Source of the DNA: Falsiroseomonas sp.
Lineage (GTDB): Bacteria; Pseudomonadota; Alphaproteobacteria; Acetobacterales; Acetobacteraceae
Reading direction: 5' to 3'
Assembly (NCBI RefSeq): GCF_030695085.1
Contig: NZ_JAUYTS010000018.1
Coordinates: forward strand, 18,326-82,325
Length of the DNA: 64,000 nucleotides
In this document: positions 1-9,058 of the stretch, in pieces
Numbering within the stretch: position 1 is the stretch's first letter
How the letters are laid out: the number at the start of each line of letters is the position of its first letter
Notes under the pieces: generated by a model
What the model saw: the letters and a program-made list of their open reading frames with translations, nothing else
Told to the model about the DNA's origin: nothing
Database searches by the model: none
Made by a program: the position numbers and the translations under genes

Positions 1-1113
1 CCCGATCTCCTGCGCCAGCGCCACCACCACCCCGCCCTTGGCGCTGCCATCCAGCTTGGTGACGGCGAGGCCGGAGACCGCCACCATCTCCTTGAAGGTC
101 CGCACCTGTTGCAGCGCGTTCTGACCGGTGGTGGCATCCAGCGTCAGCAGCACGGAATGCGGCGCGGAGGGGTCCAGCTTGCGGATCACGCGGATGATCT
201 TGGCCAGCTCCTCCATCAGGGCGGATTTGTTGTGCAGGCGGCCGGCGGTGTCGATCAGCAGAAGGTCCATCCCCTCCGCCCGCGCCCGGGCCAACGCGTC
301 ATGCGCCAGCCCCGCGGCATCGGCGCCCATCTTGGCGGGTGCCACCACGGGGCAGCCGGTGCGATCGCCCCAGATCTGCAGCTGTTCCACCGCGGCGGCG
401 CGGAAGGTGTCCCCCGCCGCGAACATCACCTTGAGGCCCTGGGCACGATACTGCTGGCCCAGCTTGGCAATGGTGGTGGTCTTGCCGGTGCCGTTCACGC
501 CGACCACCAGCACCACATGCGGGGCCCGATCGCGCTGGATATCCAGGGGCATCGCGACGGGGGCCAGAATCTCCGCGATCGCCTCCGCCAGCGCCGCCTT
601 CACCTCCTCATCCGAGACTTCCTTGCCGAAGCGGGTCTTGCGGAAGCCCTCGACGATGCGGCGCGCGGCGGCGACGCCGAGATCGGCGGCAATCAGCGTA
701 TCCTCCAGCTCCTCCAGCGCCGCGTCATCCAGGCGGCGCTTGCGGAAGACGGTGGTCAGCGCATCGGTCAGCCGCGCGGTGGAGCGGGACAGGCCGGTCT
801 TGAGGCGGGAGAACCAGCCGCCGGAGGCCTGCGCGGCCGTTTCCGGCTCGCTGGCTGGGGCCTCCGGCGCCGGATCGAGACTGACGGGGGCCGGCAGAAC
901 CGGCTCGGGCGCGGGCGACGGCGCGACCGGGGGTGGCGCGACCGGGGGTGGCGCGACCGGCGGTGACGCGATCGGAGGCGGGGCGACCGGCGGCGGCATC
1001 GGCGCCGGCGCGACCTGTTCCGGTGGCGGCGCTGGCTGGGGGGGCGGCTCCGGGGCCGGCTCGGGGGTTGGCTCGCGGCCGCGCAGGCGGTCCCAGAATC
1101 CCTTGAGTGCCAT
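1..1113 (-). CDS. ftsY: Signal recognition particle receptor FtsY (C-terminus cut by window edge)
   Basis: SRP receptor GTPase that docks ribosome-SRP complexes at the inner membrane. The minus strand from the ATG at 1113 reads MALKGFWDRLRGRE, then a proline-rich tract (about residues 15-75) in place of the usual acidic A domain, then the N helical bundle and the G domain. GTPase motifs are visible: GVNGTGKTTT (P-loop), DTFRAAAVEQL, DTAGRLHNKS and TKLDGSAKGG, the last just before the edge. Only the last part of the G domain is missing. The ATG lies 2 nt past the mtaB stop, so the gene is the last member of a dapF-mtaB-ftsY operon. Identity is secure; only the 3' end is unseen. Confidence 0.95.
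   Translation of the reverse strand, partial: MALKGFWDRLRGREPTPEPAPEPPPQPAPPPEQVAPAPMPPPVAPPPIASPPVAPPPVAPPPVAPSPAPEPVLPAPVSLDPAPEAPASEPETAAQASGGWFSRLKTGLSRSTARLTDALTTVFRKRRLDDAALEELEDTLIAADLGVAAARRIVEGFRKTRFGKEVSDEEVKAALAEAIAEILAPVAMPLDIQRDRAPHVVLVVGVNGTGKTTTIAKLGQQYRAQGLKVMFAAGDTFRAAAVEQLQIWGDRTGCPVVAPAKMGADAAGLAHDALARARAEGMDLLLIDTAGRLHNKSALMEELAKIIRVIRKLDPSAPHSVLLTLDATTGQNALQQVRTFKEMVAVSGLAVTKLDGSAKGGVVVALAQEIG
921..995. repeat. Five 15-bp tandem repeats coding for the FtsY proline tract
   Basis: Five consecutive 15-bp units (921-935, 936-950, 951-965, 966-980, 981-995). The first two are identical (gcgcgaccgggggtg) and the others differ by a few bases. On the minus strand each unit codes for a Pro-Pro-Val/Ile-Ala-Pro/Ser type pentapeptide in the N-terminal linker of FtsY. 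Copy number may vary between strains. Confidence 0.85.
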
Positions 1114-1115
1114 GG

Positions 1116-2360
1116 TCAGGCCGCCTCCGCGATCAGGCCCTGGTCGTCGGCGGCCAGCACCCGCATCGGGCGCAGGCTGCCGGGGGCGGGCGCGTGGCCC
1201 GCCACCCGGACCGGGGCGAATTGTTCCGTATGGCCGCGGCCACCTTGTTCCAGCAGCACCGATTCCACCCGGCCGAGCCGGCTGGCGAACAGCGCCTGGC
1301 GCGCCGCCGCACCGGCCTGGCGCAGCCTTGCGGCGCGTTCGCGGCGCAAAGCCACCGGAAGCTGCGGCATGCGCGCGGCGGGCGTGCCGGGGCGGGCGGA
1401 GAAGGGAAAGACGTGCAGGAAGCTCAGCCCGGCCTCCGCCACCAGGGCCAGCATCTCGGCGAAATGCGCCTCCTCCTCCGTCGGGAAGCCGGCGATGAGG
1501 TCGGCGCCGAGCGCGATGTCGGGCCGCAGGGCGCGGGCGCGGGCGGCGAGCGCCAGGGCCTGCGCCCGCGAATGGCGGCGCTTCATGCGCTTCAGAATCA
1601 GGTCCGCGCCATGCTGCAGGGACAAATGCAGATGCGGCATCAGCCGGGGTTCCTCCGCCAGCAGCCGCCAGAGGTCGTCATCCATCCCGGCCGGGTCCAG
1701 CGAGGACAGCCGCAGCCGCGGCAATTCCGGCACCAGCGCCAGCAGCCGCCGCACCATCTGGCCGAGGCGCGGCTGGCCGGGCAGGTCCGGGCCATAGCTC
1801 GCGATATCGACGCCGGTCAGCACCACCTCCCGGTACCCCTGCGCCACCAGCGCCCGCACCTGCTCCACCACCACACCGAGCGGCACGGAGCGGGAGGGGC
1901 CGCGGCCATAGGGGATGACGCAGAAGGTGCAGCGATGGTCGCAACCCTGTTGCACCTGCACCAGCGCCCGGGCACGACCGGCGAATTCCGTCACGGGCAA
2001 AGGCGGTGCGGCCTCCGCCTGCATGATGTCGGAGACCGGGCCGGCCGGCGCATCCGGCGCCCAGGCCTCGGGGCGCAGCTTGTCGGCATTGCCCACCACC
2101 CGCGCTACGCCGGGCAGCGCGGCCCAGGCCTCGGGCGCGATCTGCGCGGCGCAACCGGTGACGATGATGCGGGCGTTCGGGGTCTCGCGCGCCGCGCGGC
2201 GGATCGCCTGGCGCGCCTGCGCCTCGGCCTCGCCCGTCACGGCGCAGGTGTTGACGATGAGGGTGGTCGCATCATGGCCGGCGGCATCGGCCAGGCCGCG
2301 CATCGCCTCGGTCTCATAGGCATTCAGCCGGCAGCCGAAATTCAGCGTCCGGACACTCAT
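1116..2360 (-). CDS. mtaB: tRNA-t6A37 methylthiotransferase MtaB
   Basis: Radical-SAM enzyme that converts t6A to ms2t6A at position 37 of ANN-decoding tRNAs. The 414-residue product begins [16 protein letters not shown]. The N-terminal UPF0004 domain has its three cluster cysteines (NFGC, NTC, TGC). The radical-SAM motif CDHRCTFC follows, and a C-terminal TRAM-like segment (RVESVLLEQ...) ends the protein. The ATG at 2360 overlaps the dapF stop in an ATGA junction. The frame stays open further upstream, inside dapF, but that extension has no family similarity, so the overlap start was chosen. Confidence 0.93.
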   Translation of the reverse strand: MSVRTLNFGCRLNAYETEAMRGLADAAGHDATTLIVNTCAVTGEAEAQARQAIRRAARETPNARIIVTGCAAQIAPEAWAALPGVARVVGNADKLRPEAWAPDAPAGPVSDIMQAEAAPPLPVTEFAGRARALVQVQQGCDHRCTFCVIPYGRGPSRSVPLGVVVEQVRALVAQGYREVVLTGVDIASYGPDLPGQPRLGQMVRRLLALVPELPRLRLSSLDPAGMDDDLWRLLAEEPRLMPHLHLSLQHGADLILKRMKRRHSRAQALALAARARALRPDIALGADLIAGFPTEEEAHFAEMLALVAEAGLSFLHVFPFSARPGTPAARMPQLPVALRRERAARLRQAGAAARQALFASRLGRVESVLLEQGGRGHTEQFAPVRVAGHAPAPGSLRPMRVLAADDQGLIAEAA

Positions 2361-3184
2361 ACGATGGCCGAGGCGGGCAGCGTCCCGGTGAAGGCGGTGG
2401 CGACCGGCCCGGTCATCAGCACATGGCCATCGGCGCGCCATTCCATCTGCAGATCGCCGCCCGGCATGGTGATGGTGGCGCGGCGCCCCGTCAGGCCGCG
2501 GCGATGCGCGTTGACGATGGCGGCACAGGCGCCGGAGCCGCAGGCCAGCGTGATGCCGGCGCCACGTTCCCAGATCACCAGCCGCATATGCTCGGGCGAG
2601 AGGATCTGCGCGAAGCCGATATTGGCGCGGTCGGGGAAGATCGGGTCGGTCTCCAGCCCCGGGCCGATCTCGGCCATGGGCACGCGGTCCAGCTCCGGCA
2701 CGAAGAAGGTCGCGTGCGGGTTGCCCATGGAGCATGCCGCCGGGTCCGCGACATCGCCGCGGGCCAGCGGCAGGTGCAGCGTATCCATCTCCCGCGCCAG
2801 CGGCACATCCTGCCAGCCGAGCCTGGCCCGCCCCATATCCGCCCGCCACAGCCCACCGGCCAGGCGTTCCACCGGCAGATCGCCCGCGATGGTCCGCACC
2901 ACCACGCGGTCCGACCCGGCCTCATCCGCGACGAGGGAGGCGATGCAGCGCGTGGCGTTGCCGCAGGCGCCGGCCTCCGAGCCATCCGGGTTGCGGATGC
3001 GCATGAAGACATCGGCGCCATCCGTGCCGGGCTCCATGACGATGAACTGGTCGCAGCCGATGCCGAAATGCCGGTCGGCGATCGCGGCCGCACCGGCTGC
3101 GGTGATGGGCAGCGGGTGGGCACGCGCATCGAGCACGACGAAGTCGTTGCCCAGGCCGTGCATCTTGCGGAAGGGAATGGTCAC
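2357..3184 (-). CDS. dapF: Diaminopimelate epimerase
   Basis: Interconverts LL- and meso-diaminopimelate in lysine and peptidoglycan synthesis, in the cytoplasm. It has 275 residues, the usual family length, beginning [15 protein letters not shown]. Both catalytic cysteines sit in their expected motifs: Cys74 in GACGNATRC and Cys215 in ACGSGAC. The two halves form the pseudo-symmetric DapF fold. It is first in the dapF-mtaB-ftsY operon and is coupled to mtaB by a 4-nt overlap. The start ATG aligns with the family N-terminus. Confidence 0.96.
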   Translation of the reverse strand: MTIPFRKMHGLGNDFVVLDARAHPLPITAAGAAAIADRHFGIGCDQFIVMEPGTDGADVFMRIRNPDGSEAGACGNATRCIASLVADEAGSDRVVVRTIAGDLPVERLAGGLWRADMGRARLGWQDVPLAREMDTLHLPLARGDVADPAACSMGNPHATFFVPELDRVPMAEIGPGLETDPIFPDRANIGFAQILSPEHMRLVIWERGAGITLACGSGACAAIVNAHRRGLTGRRATITMPGGDLQMEWRADGHVLMTGPVATAFTGTLPASAIV

Positions 3185-3527
3185 CCCCTGGATATAGAGC
3201 GCGCGCCAGCGCGGTGAAACCCGCGGGCAGCACCGGCAGATGGGTCAGGCGCCGAGCCGTCCCGGCCTGCGGCGCGAACCAGGGAAGTCCCGCCCATGCC
3301 GCCGGCCCGCCAGCCGGTCCGGTCGAGCCCGATCGCCACCCCTGAACCGGAACAGCCGCCGGAGATGCAGCAGGCCGTGCTCGGCGACGCCACGGGATGG
3401 AGAACAATTTTTGCTATTTTTTGCCGAATGGTAGATAAAAAATCTTTCTGTCCCGACTCTATTGCCTTGACATGGAATAATCCTCTTCTTTCGGCGACAA
3501 ATCAGCCTGCCGAGAGGGGCCGCTGCC
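3185..3527. other. Divergent intergenic region with an AT-rich patch
   Basis: 343 bp between the divergent dapF and ATP-grasp genes. No convincing gene was found, although short frames are open. The dapF-proximal part is GC-rich like the genome. About 3400-3500 is strikingly AT-rich, with runs of T and A (gctattttttgc, gataaaaaatc). A TTGACA at 3467-3472 looks like a -35 box but no good -10 follows at 16-18 bp. The region probably carries both promoters, and the AT-rich segment may be an UP element or a binding site for a nucleoid protein. Confidence 0.5.
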
Positions 3528-4499
3528 ATGACCAAGGTCCATGTGATCCATGAAAACGACGCCTGGGTGGCGCCGCTGCGCACCGCCTTCGACAGCCTGG
3601 GCACGCCCTTCGAGGAGTGGTTCCTCGATCGCGGTGTGCTGGATCTGAACCGGCCGCCGCCGCCCGGCGTGTTCTACAACCGGATGAGCGCCTCCTCCCA
3701 CACCCGCGGGCATGTCTATGCCCCGGAATATGCCGGCGCGGTGATCGAGGTGCTGGAGCGGCACAAGCGCCCGCTGGTGAATGGGCGCCGCGCCCTGCAA
3801 CTCGAACTCTCCAAGGTCGCGCAGTACCAGGCGCTGGCGATCCACGGCATCCCGGTGCCCGCGACGCTGGCGGTGGTGGGGCGGGAGAATATCCCCGAGG
3901 CCGCGCAAAAACTCGGCTATCCGCTGATCCTGAAGCACAACCGTGCCGGCAAGGGCCTCGGCGTGCGTCTGGTCCGCAGCGAGGCCGGGCTGCGAGAGGC
4001 GCTGGCGCTGCTCGACATCACCACGGACTCGGAGGCGCATCCGCGCGACGGCATCTGGCTGGTGCAGCGCTACATCGAAGCGGCGGACCCCTTCATCACC
4101 CGCGCCGAATTCGTCGGCGGGCGCTTCCTGTATGCGGTGAAGGTGGACACCTCCGAAGGCTTCGAACTCTGCCCGGCGGATGCCTGCAACATCGAGGAAG
4201 GCGCCGCCTGCCCCGCCGTCGCGGCCACCCATAAGTTCAGCATCCAGGAAGGCTTCCAGCACCCGCTGATCCACCGCATGGAAGCCTTCCTGCTGGCCAA
4301 CGGCATCGGCGTCGGTGCCATCGAATTCATCACCGATGTGCACGGCAACACCTTCGCCTACGACGTCAACACCAACACCAACTACAACGCCGAAGCCGAA
4401 ACCCGCGCCGGCCGCACCGGCACCCAAACCGGCATGGGCGCCATCGCCGCCCACCTGACCGCCCTGCTGCGTCGCGAGGCGCTTTCGGCGGCAGCGTGA
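3528..4499 (+). CDS. ATP-grasp ligase of the RimK-like type, substrate unknown
   Basis: A 323-residue soluble protein with an ATP-grasp fold: an N-terminal pre-ATP-grasp domain (1-100), an ATP-binding A/B region (YPLILKHNRAGKGLGVRLV, about 130-160; IWLVQRYIE, about 180) and a C-terminal metal site (AIEFITDVHGNTFAYDVNTNTNYN). The adjacent Glu, Asp and Asn residues match the Mg-binding set of RimK/LysX-like carboxylate-amine ligases. A purine-rich GAGAGGGG precedes the ATG. No pathway partner sits beside it; dapF is divergent and the rpmI operon is separate. It probably joins an amino acid or amine to a carboxylate, but the substrates cannot be read from the sequence. Confidence 0.75.
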   Translation: MTKVHVIHENDAWVAPLRTAFDSLGTPFEEWFLDRGVLDLNRPPPPGVFYNRMSASSHTRGHVYAPEYAGAVIEVLERHKRPLVNGRRALQLELSKVAQYQALAIHGIPVPATLAVVGRENIPEAAQKLGYPLILKHNRAGKGLGVRLVRSEAGLREALALLDITTDSEAHPRDGIWLVQRYIEAADPFITRAEFVGGRFLYAVKVDTSEGFELCPADACNIEEGAACPAVAATHKFSIQEGFQHPLIHRMEAFLLANGIGVGAIEFITDVHGNTFAYDVNTNTNYNAEAETRAGRTGTQTGMGAIAAHLTALLRREALSAAA

Positions 4500-4518
4500 G
4501 GGTTTGGCGCGGGTGGCC

Positions 4519-4635
4519 TGCAGGGGGACGCTGTCCCCGATCGGACGCATGCGTCCGATCCCTGCCAAGGGTCAGTGGACCCTTGGCACCCTTGAATCAT
4601 GAGCAGGAGTGGAGAGGGACAGCGCCCCTCCTGCA
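4519..4635. repeat. Nested palindromic (REP/MITE-like) element
   Basis: A 117-bp stretch whose ends form an imperfect inverted repeat (about 4519-4537 and 4616-4635, sharing TGCAGG...GCTGTCCC). Inside are a perfect 22-bp palindrome (4539-4560, centred on gacgcatgcgtc) and a perfect 11-bp stem with a 4-nt loop (4563-4588, TGCCAAGGGTC/agtg). It lies just after the ATP-grasp gene and before the rpmI promoter region. It could terminate transcription, but the nested symmetry is more than a simple terminator needs and suggests a dispersed non-coding element. Confidence 0.65.
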
Positions 4636-4818
4636 ATCACCAAGCGCAACCGCAACTTGCGCCGCCGCCCTCGCGCCGCTACAAGCCGCGCTCCGCGTGT
4701 CATGGCCTCTGGTTGGGCATGCCTGGCCGCGGATACGTGTCCCTGCCGCATGGTGCGGTCTGACTTCTCGAGAGGGGGGTTGGGGTGAGGTGGGACCGGC
4801 CAGACCTTGGAGGTCCAA
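4636..4818 (+). promoter_or_regulatory. Leader of the rpmI-rplT operon
   Basis: GC-rich stretch between the palindromic element and rpmI, without a gene; together with the element it fills the 319-bp gap. infC, which often precedes rpmI, is absent. The operon promoter must be here or upstream, but no clear -35/-10 pair stands out. The segment ends with a GGAGGT ribosome-binding site (4809-4814), 4 nt before the rpmI ATG. Confidence 0.4.
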
Positions 4819-5025
4819 ATGCCCAAGATGAAGACCAAGTCGAGCGTGAAGAAGCGCTTCACGTTGACGGCGTCCGGCCGAGTGAAGGCCGGTGTTGGCA
4901 ACAAGCGCCACATGCTGACGGCGAAGACGAACAAGATGAAGCGGCAGAACCGTGGCACCTTCCTGCTGGAGAAGCAGGACAGCGACACGGTGAAGCAGTG
5001 GATGCCTTACGGTTCGAGCCGGTAA
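4819..5025 (+). CDS. rpmI: Ribosomal protein bL35
   Basis: A 68-residue basic protein of the large ribosomal subunit, starting [14 protein letters not shown] and followed by the [12 protein letters not shown] and KMKRQNRGT segments typical of L35. An in-frame TTG at 4807 would add four residues, but the ATG at 4819 has a GGAGGT site at the correct distance and matches the conserved N-terminus. rplT starts 15 nt downstream. Confidence 0.96.
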   Translation: MPKMKTKSSVKKRFTLTASGRVKAGVGNKRHMLTAKTNKMKRQNRGTFLLEKQDSDTVKQWMPYGSSR

Positions 5026-5040
5026 GGGAGGATCTGAAAC

Positions 5041-5406
5041 ATGGCACGTGTGAAGCGGGGCGTAACCAAGCACGCCCGTCACAAGAAGATCCTCAAGCTC
5101 GCCAAGGGCTATGTCGGTCGGTCGTCTACCGCCTATCGCCCCGCGCTCGAGCGGGTCGAGAAGGCGCTGCAGTATGCCTATCGCGACCGTCGCAACAAGA
5201 AGCGTGATTTCCGCGGTCTGTGGATTCAGCGCATCAATGCCGCGGTGCGTGAGCACGGCATCACCTATTCCCGCTTCATGGCGGGCATCAAGGCGGCGAA
5301 CATCGAGATCGACCGCAAGATGCTGGCGGCGCTCGCCTTCGACGACGCGGCAGGTTTTGCGGCCATCGTCGAGAAGGCGAAGGGCGCCCTCCCCGCGCAG
5401 GCCTGA
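5041..5406 (+). CDS. rplT: Ribosomal protein bL20
   Basis: A 121-residue large-subunit protein that binds 23S rRNA early in assembly. The N-terminus [16 protein letters not shown] and the basic helical region with [16 protein letters not shown] are characteristic. A GGGAGG element precedes the ATG. It follows rpmI closely and is followed by a terminator-like hairpin before pheS. In other bacteria L20 represses this operon; no matching leader pseudoknot could be verified here. Confidence 0.97.
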   Translation: MARVKRGVTKHARHKKILKLAKGYVGRSSTAYRPALERVEKALQYAYRDRRNKKRDFRGLWIQRINAAVREHGITYSRFMAGIKAANIEIDRKMLAALAFDDAAGFAAIVEKAKGALPAQA

Positions 5407-5439
5407 ACCTTTCGGTTCGGACTGAGACTGACACAGGAG

Positions 5440-5465
5440 GGCCGTCCCGCAGGGGGCGGCCTTTT
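5440..5465 (+). terminator. Terminator-like hairpin between rplT and pheS
   Basis: 9-bp stem (5440-5448 paired with 5453-5461, one G-U pair), loop GCAG, then TTTT. It ends only 19 nt before the pheS ATG, so it either ends most ribosomal-protein transcripts with partial read-through or acts as an attenuator for pheST. No short phenylalanine-rich leader peptide was found upstream. Confidence 0.6.
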
Positions 5466-5483
5466 CCGTATCCGGATGCTGGC

Positions 5484-6572
5484 ATGATGACGGACGATTT
5501 GACGGCGCTGCGGCAAGAGGCGGAGGCGGCGCTGGCCGGCGCCGCGGATCTCCGGGCGCTCGATGCGGTGCGGGTGGCGGTGCTCGGCAAGGCGGGCAGC
5601 CTGAGCGGGTTGCTCAAGGGGCTGGGCGCCGTACCGCCCGACCAGCGCAAGGAGCGTGGTGCTGCGCTGAACCGCCTGAAGGGCGAGGTCGAGGCGCTGC
5701 TGGAAGCCCGCAAGTCGGCGCTGGAGGCGGAGGCGCTGACGGCCCGGCTGAAGGCGGAACGCCTTGACGTCTCCCTGCCGCCCCGCCCCTTCGCGCCGGG
5801 CACGGCCGCCGAGGGCGGCATCCACCCGATCAGCCGGACCATCGAGGAGCTGACGGCGATCTTCGGCACCATGGGGTTCCGGGTGGTCGAGGGGCCGGAT
5901 ATCGAGGGCGACTGGTATAATTTCGGCGCGCTGAACATCCCGGACCATCACCCGGCGCGGCAGGACCACGACACCTTCTACATGCCGGGCACGGATGCCG
6001 CAGGCCAGCGCCTGGTGCTGCGGACGCAGACCTCGCCCTTGCAGATCCGCACCATGCTGGGCGAGGCGCCGCCGATCCGCATCATCGCGCCGGGCCGCAC
6101 CTATCGCGCCGACCATGACGCGACGCACAGCCCGATGTTCCACCAGGTGGAGGGGCTGGTGATCGACCGTGGCATCACGCTCGGCCATCTGAAGGGCTGC
6201 CTGACGGATTTCCTGCGGGCCTTCTTCGGCATTTCCGACCTGCCGGTGCGGTTCCGATCGTCCTACTTCCCCTTCACCGAGCCTTCCATGGAAGTGGATA
6301 TCGGCTGGAACAAGAAGACCGGCGAACTCGGCGGCGGCGGCGATTGGCTGGAGATCCTGGGCAGCGGCATGGTGCACCCGAAGGTGCTGGCCAATTGCGG
6401 GCTGGACCCGCGCGAATGGCAGGGCTTCGCCTTCGGCATGGGCATCGAGCGCATCACCATGCTGAAGCACGGCATGCCCGATCTGCGCCCCTTCTACGAA
6501 AGCGACCTGCGCTGGCTGCGCCACTGGGCCGCCGACCCGCTCGCCCCGGCCAGCCTGCACGAGGGAATCTGA
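5484..6572 (+). CDS. pheS: Phenylalanyl-tRNA synthetase alpha subunit
   Basis: Catalytic subunit of the alpha2-beta2 enzyme that charges tRNA-Phe. It has 362 residues: an N-terminal coiled coil (about 1-90) and a class II core. Motif 2 reads GRTYRADHDATHSPMFHQVEG and motif 3 reads GFAFGMGIERITML, both intact. The start could be the ATG at 5484 or the adjacent one at 5487; neither has a strong ribosome-binding site. pheT follows after 4 nt. Confidence 0.96.
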   Translation: MMTDDLTALRQEAEAALAGAADLRALDAVRVAVLGKAGSLSGLLKGLGAVPPDQRKERGAALNRLKGEVEALLEARKSALEAEALTARLKAERLDVSLPPRPFAPGTAAEGGIHPISRTIEELTAIFGTMGFRVVEGPDIEGDWYNFGALNIPDHHPARQDHDTFYMPGTDAAGQRLVLRTQTSPLQIRTMLGEAPPIRIIAPGRTYRADHDATHSPMFHQVEGLVIDRGITLGHLKGCLTDFLRAFFGISDLPVRFRSSYFPFTEPSMEVDIGWNKKTGELGGGGDWLEILGSGMVHPKVLANCGLDPREWQGFAFGMGIERITMLKHGMPDLRPFYESDLRWLRHWAADPLAPASLHEGI

Positions 6573-6576
6573 TCCG

Positions 6577-9051
6577 ATGAAATTCCCCCTGAGCTGGCTG
6601 CGCGAGCATCTGGAGACGGATGCGACGCTGGAAACCATTTCCACCACCCTCTCCGCCATCGGCATCGAGGTGGAGGGGATCGAGGACAAGGCCGCGGCGC
6701 TCTCCAGCTTCCGCATCGCCCGGGTGATCGAGGCGGTGCAGCACCCGAATGCGGACCGGCTGCGGCAGTTGCGCGTCGATGTCGGCGATGGACGCGAACT
6801 CTCCGTGGTCTGCGGCGCGCCGAATGCGCGGACGGGGATGAAGGGCGTGCTGGCGGTGCCGGGCGATTTCATCCCGGGCACCGGCATCACGCTCAAGCTG
6901 GGCGAAATCCGCGGCGTGAAGTCCGAGGCGATGATGCTGTCCTCGCGTGAGATGGGCCTCGGCGACGACCATTCGGGCATCGTCGACCTGCCGGAGGATG
7001 CGCCGGTCGGCGAGAGCTATGTGAAGTGGGCCGGCCTCGATGATCCGGTGATCGAGATCAAGGTCACGCCGAACCGTGGCGATGCGCTGTCCGTCCGCGG
7101 CATTGCGCGGGATCTGGCGGCGGCGGGGCTGGGCACGCTGAAGCCGTGGGATGTGGCGCCGGTGACGGCGGCCTATCCGGCGCCGCTGCATTGGCGCATC
7201 GCCGATCCGCGCGCCTGCATCTGGGTGCTCGGGCGCGCCGTGCGCGGCGTGAAGAATGGGCCTTCGCCGCAGTGGTTGCAGGACCGACTGGTGGCGATCG
7301 GGCTGCGACCGATCAGCGCGCTGGTCGACATCACCAACTACTTCACCTTCGCCATCGGCCGCCCGCTGCATGTCTTCGACGTGGCGAAGGTCTCGGGCAC
7401 CGAACTCACCATGCGGATGGCCCGGCCGGGCGAGGAATTGCTGGCGCTGAACGGCAAGACCTACGCGCTGACCGAGGATGACGGCGTCATCGCCGATGCC
7501 AATGGCGCGGAAGCACTGGGTGGCGTCATCGGCGGCGAGCATTCCGGCTGCGACGAGACCACCACCGAATGCTTCATCGAATGCGCGCTGTTCGACCCGG
7601 TGCGCATCGCGCTGTCCGGCCGCCGGCATGATGTGCGGACCGATGCGCGGTCCCGCTTCGAGCGCGGCATCGACCCGGCGCTGCTGCCCACGGCGCTGGA
7701 AGCCGCGACGCGGATGATCCAGGAGCTGTGCGGGGGCGAGGCCTCCGAGATTTCCGAAGCCGGCGCGGCACCGGCCTGGCAGCGCGAGGCGACATTGCGC
7801 TTCGCCCGGGTGCGCGACCTCGGTGGGCTGGAACTGGACGAGGCGGAGGTTGTGGGCCGACTGGAACGGCTCGGCTTCACCGTGACGCAGCGCGATGCGA
7901 ACCGCGTCACGGTGGCCGTGCCGTCCTGGCGCAACGACATCGCCGGCCATGGCGCGCTGGCGCAGGACCCTTCCCTGCCCGCCGACCGCGCCCGCATCGC
8001 CGCCGAGGGCTGCGCCGAGATCGAGCCGGAATGCGACTTGGTGGAGGAAGTGCTGCGCCTCGGCGGGCTGGATGCGGTGCCGGCGGTGTCGCTGCCCGTG
8101 ACCTCCGCGGTACCGCGCCCGGCGCTGTCGCCGAAGCAGGTACGCGCGGCGCTGGCGCGGCGGGTGCTGGCCGCGCGCGGGATGCAGGATTGCGTGACCT
8201 ACGGCTTCCTGGATCGCGCCACGGCGGCGCTGTTCGGCGAAACGCCCGCAGGGCTGCATCTGGAAAACCCCATCGCCAGCGACCTGGACCAGATGCGGCC
8301 GACGCCGGTGGCCTCGCTCGCCATGGCAGCCGCCCGCAATGCCGCGCGCGGCTTTGCCGATGTGGCGCTGGGCGAGATCGGCGGCGCCTATCGCGACCCG
8401 TCGGCGGGGGCGAGCCAGCTGGCCGTCGCGGCCGGCGTCCGGGCGGGTCAGACGCCGGCCAATTGGGCCGCCCCCGCGCGGCCGGTGGATGCGCTGGATG
8501 CGAAGGGGGATGCGCTGGCGGTGCTGGCAGCGCTCGGCGTGCCGATGGCGGCCATCATGCTGACCACGGATGCGCCCGGTTTCTACCACCCCGGGCGCTC
8601 CGGCGTGCTGCGCCAGGGGCCGAAGACCATCCTGGCCACCTTCGGGGAGTTGCACCCGCAGGCGGTGAAGGCGCTCGGCCTGGCCGGGCCGGTGGTGGCC
8701 TTCGAGGTGTTCCTGGACGCGATCGCGGAGCCGAAGCGCCGCAAGAAGGGCCTGCCCGACCTGCCCGCCTTCCAGCCGCTGCGGCGCGATTTTGCCTTCA
8801 TCGTCGATGCGACCGTGCCGGCCGAACAACTGCTGCGTGCCGCCCGTGGCGCGGAGAAGACACTGGTGGCGGATGTGGTGCTGTTCGACCGCTACGCCGG
8901 CGAAAAACTGCCGGAAGGCAAGATCAGCCTGGCGATCCAGGCCATCCTGCAGCCAAGGGAACGCACCCTGACCGATGCGGAGATCGAGGCCGTGACGGCA
9001 AAGATCGTCGCCGCGGTGGCAAAGGCGACCGGCGCCGTGCTGCGGGGGTGA
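6577..9051 (+). CDS. pheT: Phenylalanyl-tRNA synthetase beta subunit
   Basis: An 824-residue beta subunit. In order: the N-terminal EMAP/OB-type tRNA-binding fold (about 40-150), the B3/B4 editing region, B5, the catalytic-like B6-B7 domains and a C-terminal ferredoxin-like anticodon-binding domain. In B5, between VPSWRNDIAG and CDLVEEVLRL, there are about 30 extra residues compared with common bacterial PheT. It directly follows pheS and ends at a strong hairpin. Confidence 0.96.
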   Translation: MKFPLSWLREHLETDATLETISTTLSAIGIEVEGIEDKAAALSSFRIARVIEAVQHPNADRLRQLRVDVGDGRELSVVCGAPNARTGMKGVLAVPGDFIPGTGITLKLGEIRGVKSEAMMLSSREMGLGDDHSGIVDLPEDAPVGESYVKWAGLDDPVIEIKVTPNRGDALSVRGIARDLAAAGLGTLKPWDVAPVTAAYPAPLHWRIADPRACIWVLGRAVRGVKNGPSPQWLQDRLVAIGLRPISALVDITNYFTFAIGRPLHVFDVAKVSGTELTMRMARPGEELLALNGKTYALTEDDGVIADANGAEALGGVIGGEHSGCDETTTECFIECALFDPVRIALSGRRHDVRTDARSRFERGIDPALLPTALEAATRMIQELCGGEASEISEAGAAPAWQREATLRFARVRDLGGLELDEAEVVGRLERLGFTVTQRDANRVTVAVPSWRNDIAGHGALAQDPSLPADRARIAAEGCAEIEPECDLVEEVLRLGGLDAVPAVSLPVTSAVPRPALSPKQVRAALARRVLAARGMQDCVTYGFLDRATAALFGETPAGLHLENPIASDLDQMRPTPVASLAMAAARNAARGFADVALGEIGGAYRDPSAGASQLAVAAGVRAGQTPANWAAPARPVDALDAKGDALAVLAALGVPMAAIMLTTDAPGFYHPGRSGVLRQGPKTILATFGELHPQAVKALGLAGPVVAFEVFLDAIAEPKRRKKGLPDLPAFQPLRRDFAFIVDATVPAEQLLRAARGAEKTLVADVVLFDRYAGEKLPEGKISLAIQAILQPRERTLTDAEIEAVTAKIVAAVAKATGAVLRG

Positions 9052-9058
9052 GGATCGA

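Noticed and set aside
921..995. CRISPR-like short repeats
   Set aside because: Units are contiguous with no spacers and are coding for the FtsY proline tract.
2361..2849. Upstream in-frame extension of mtaB
   Set aside because: It lies inside dapF and does not match MtaB; the ATGA overlap start fits the family N-terminus.
3467..3481. TTGACA followed by AATAAT as a promoter
   Set aside because: The spacing between the boxes is only 3 bp, far from 16-18 bp; at best one box belongs to a different promoter.
5407..5439. Phe-rich leader peptide upstream of pheS
   Set aside because: No short frame with clustered Phe codons was found before the hairpin.
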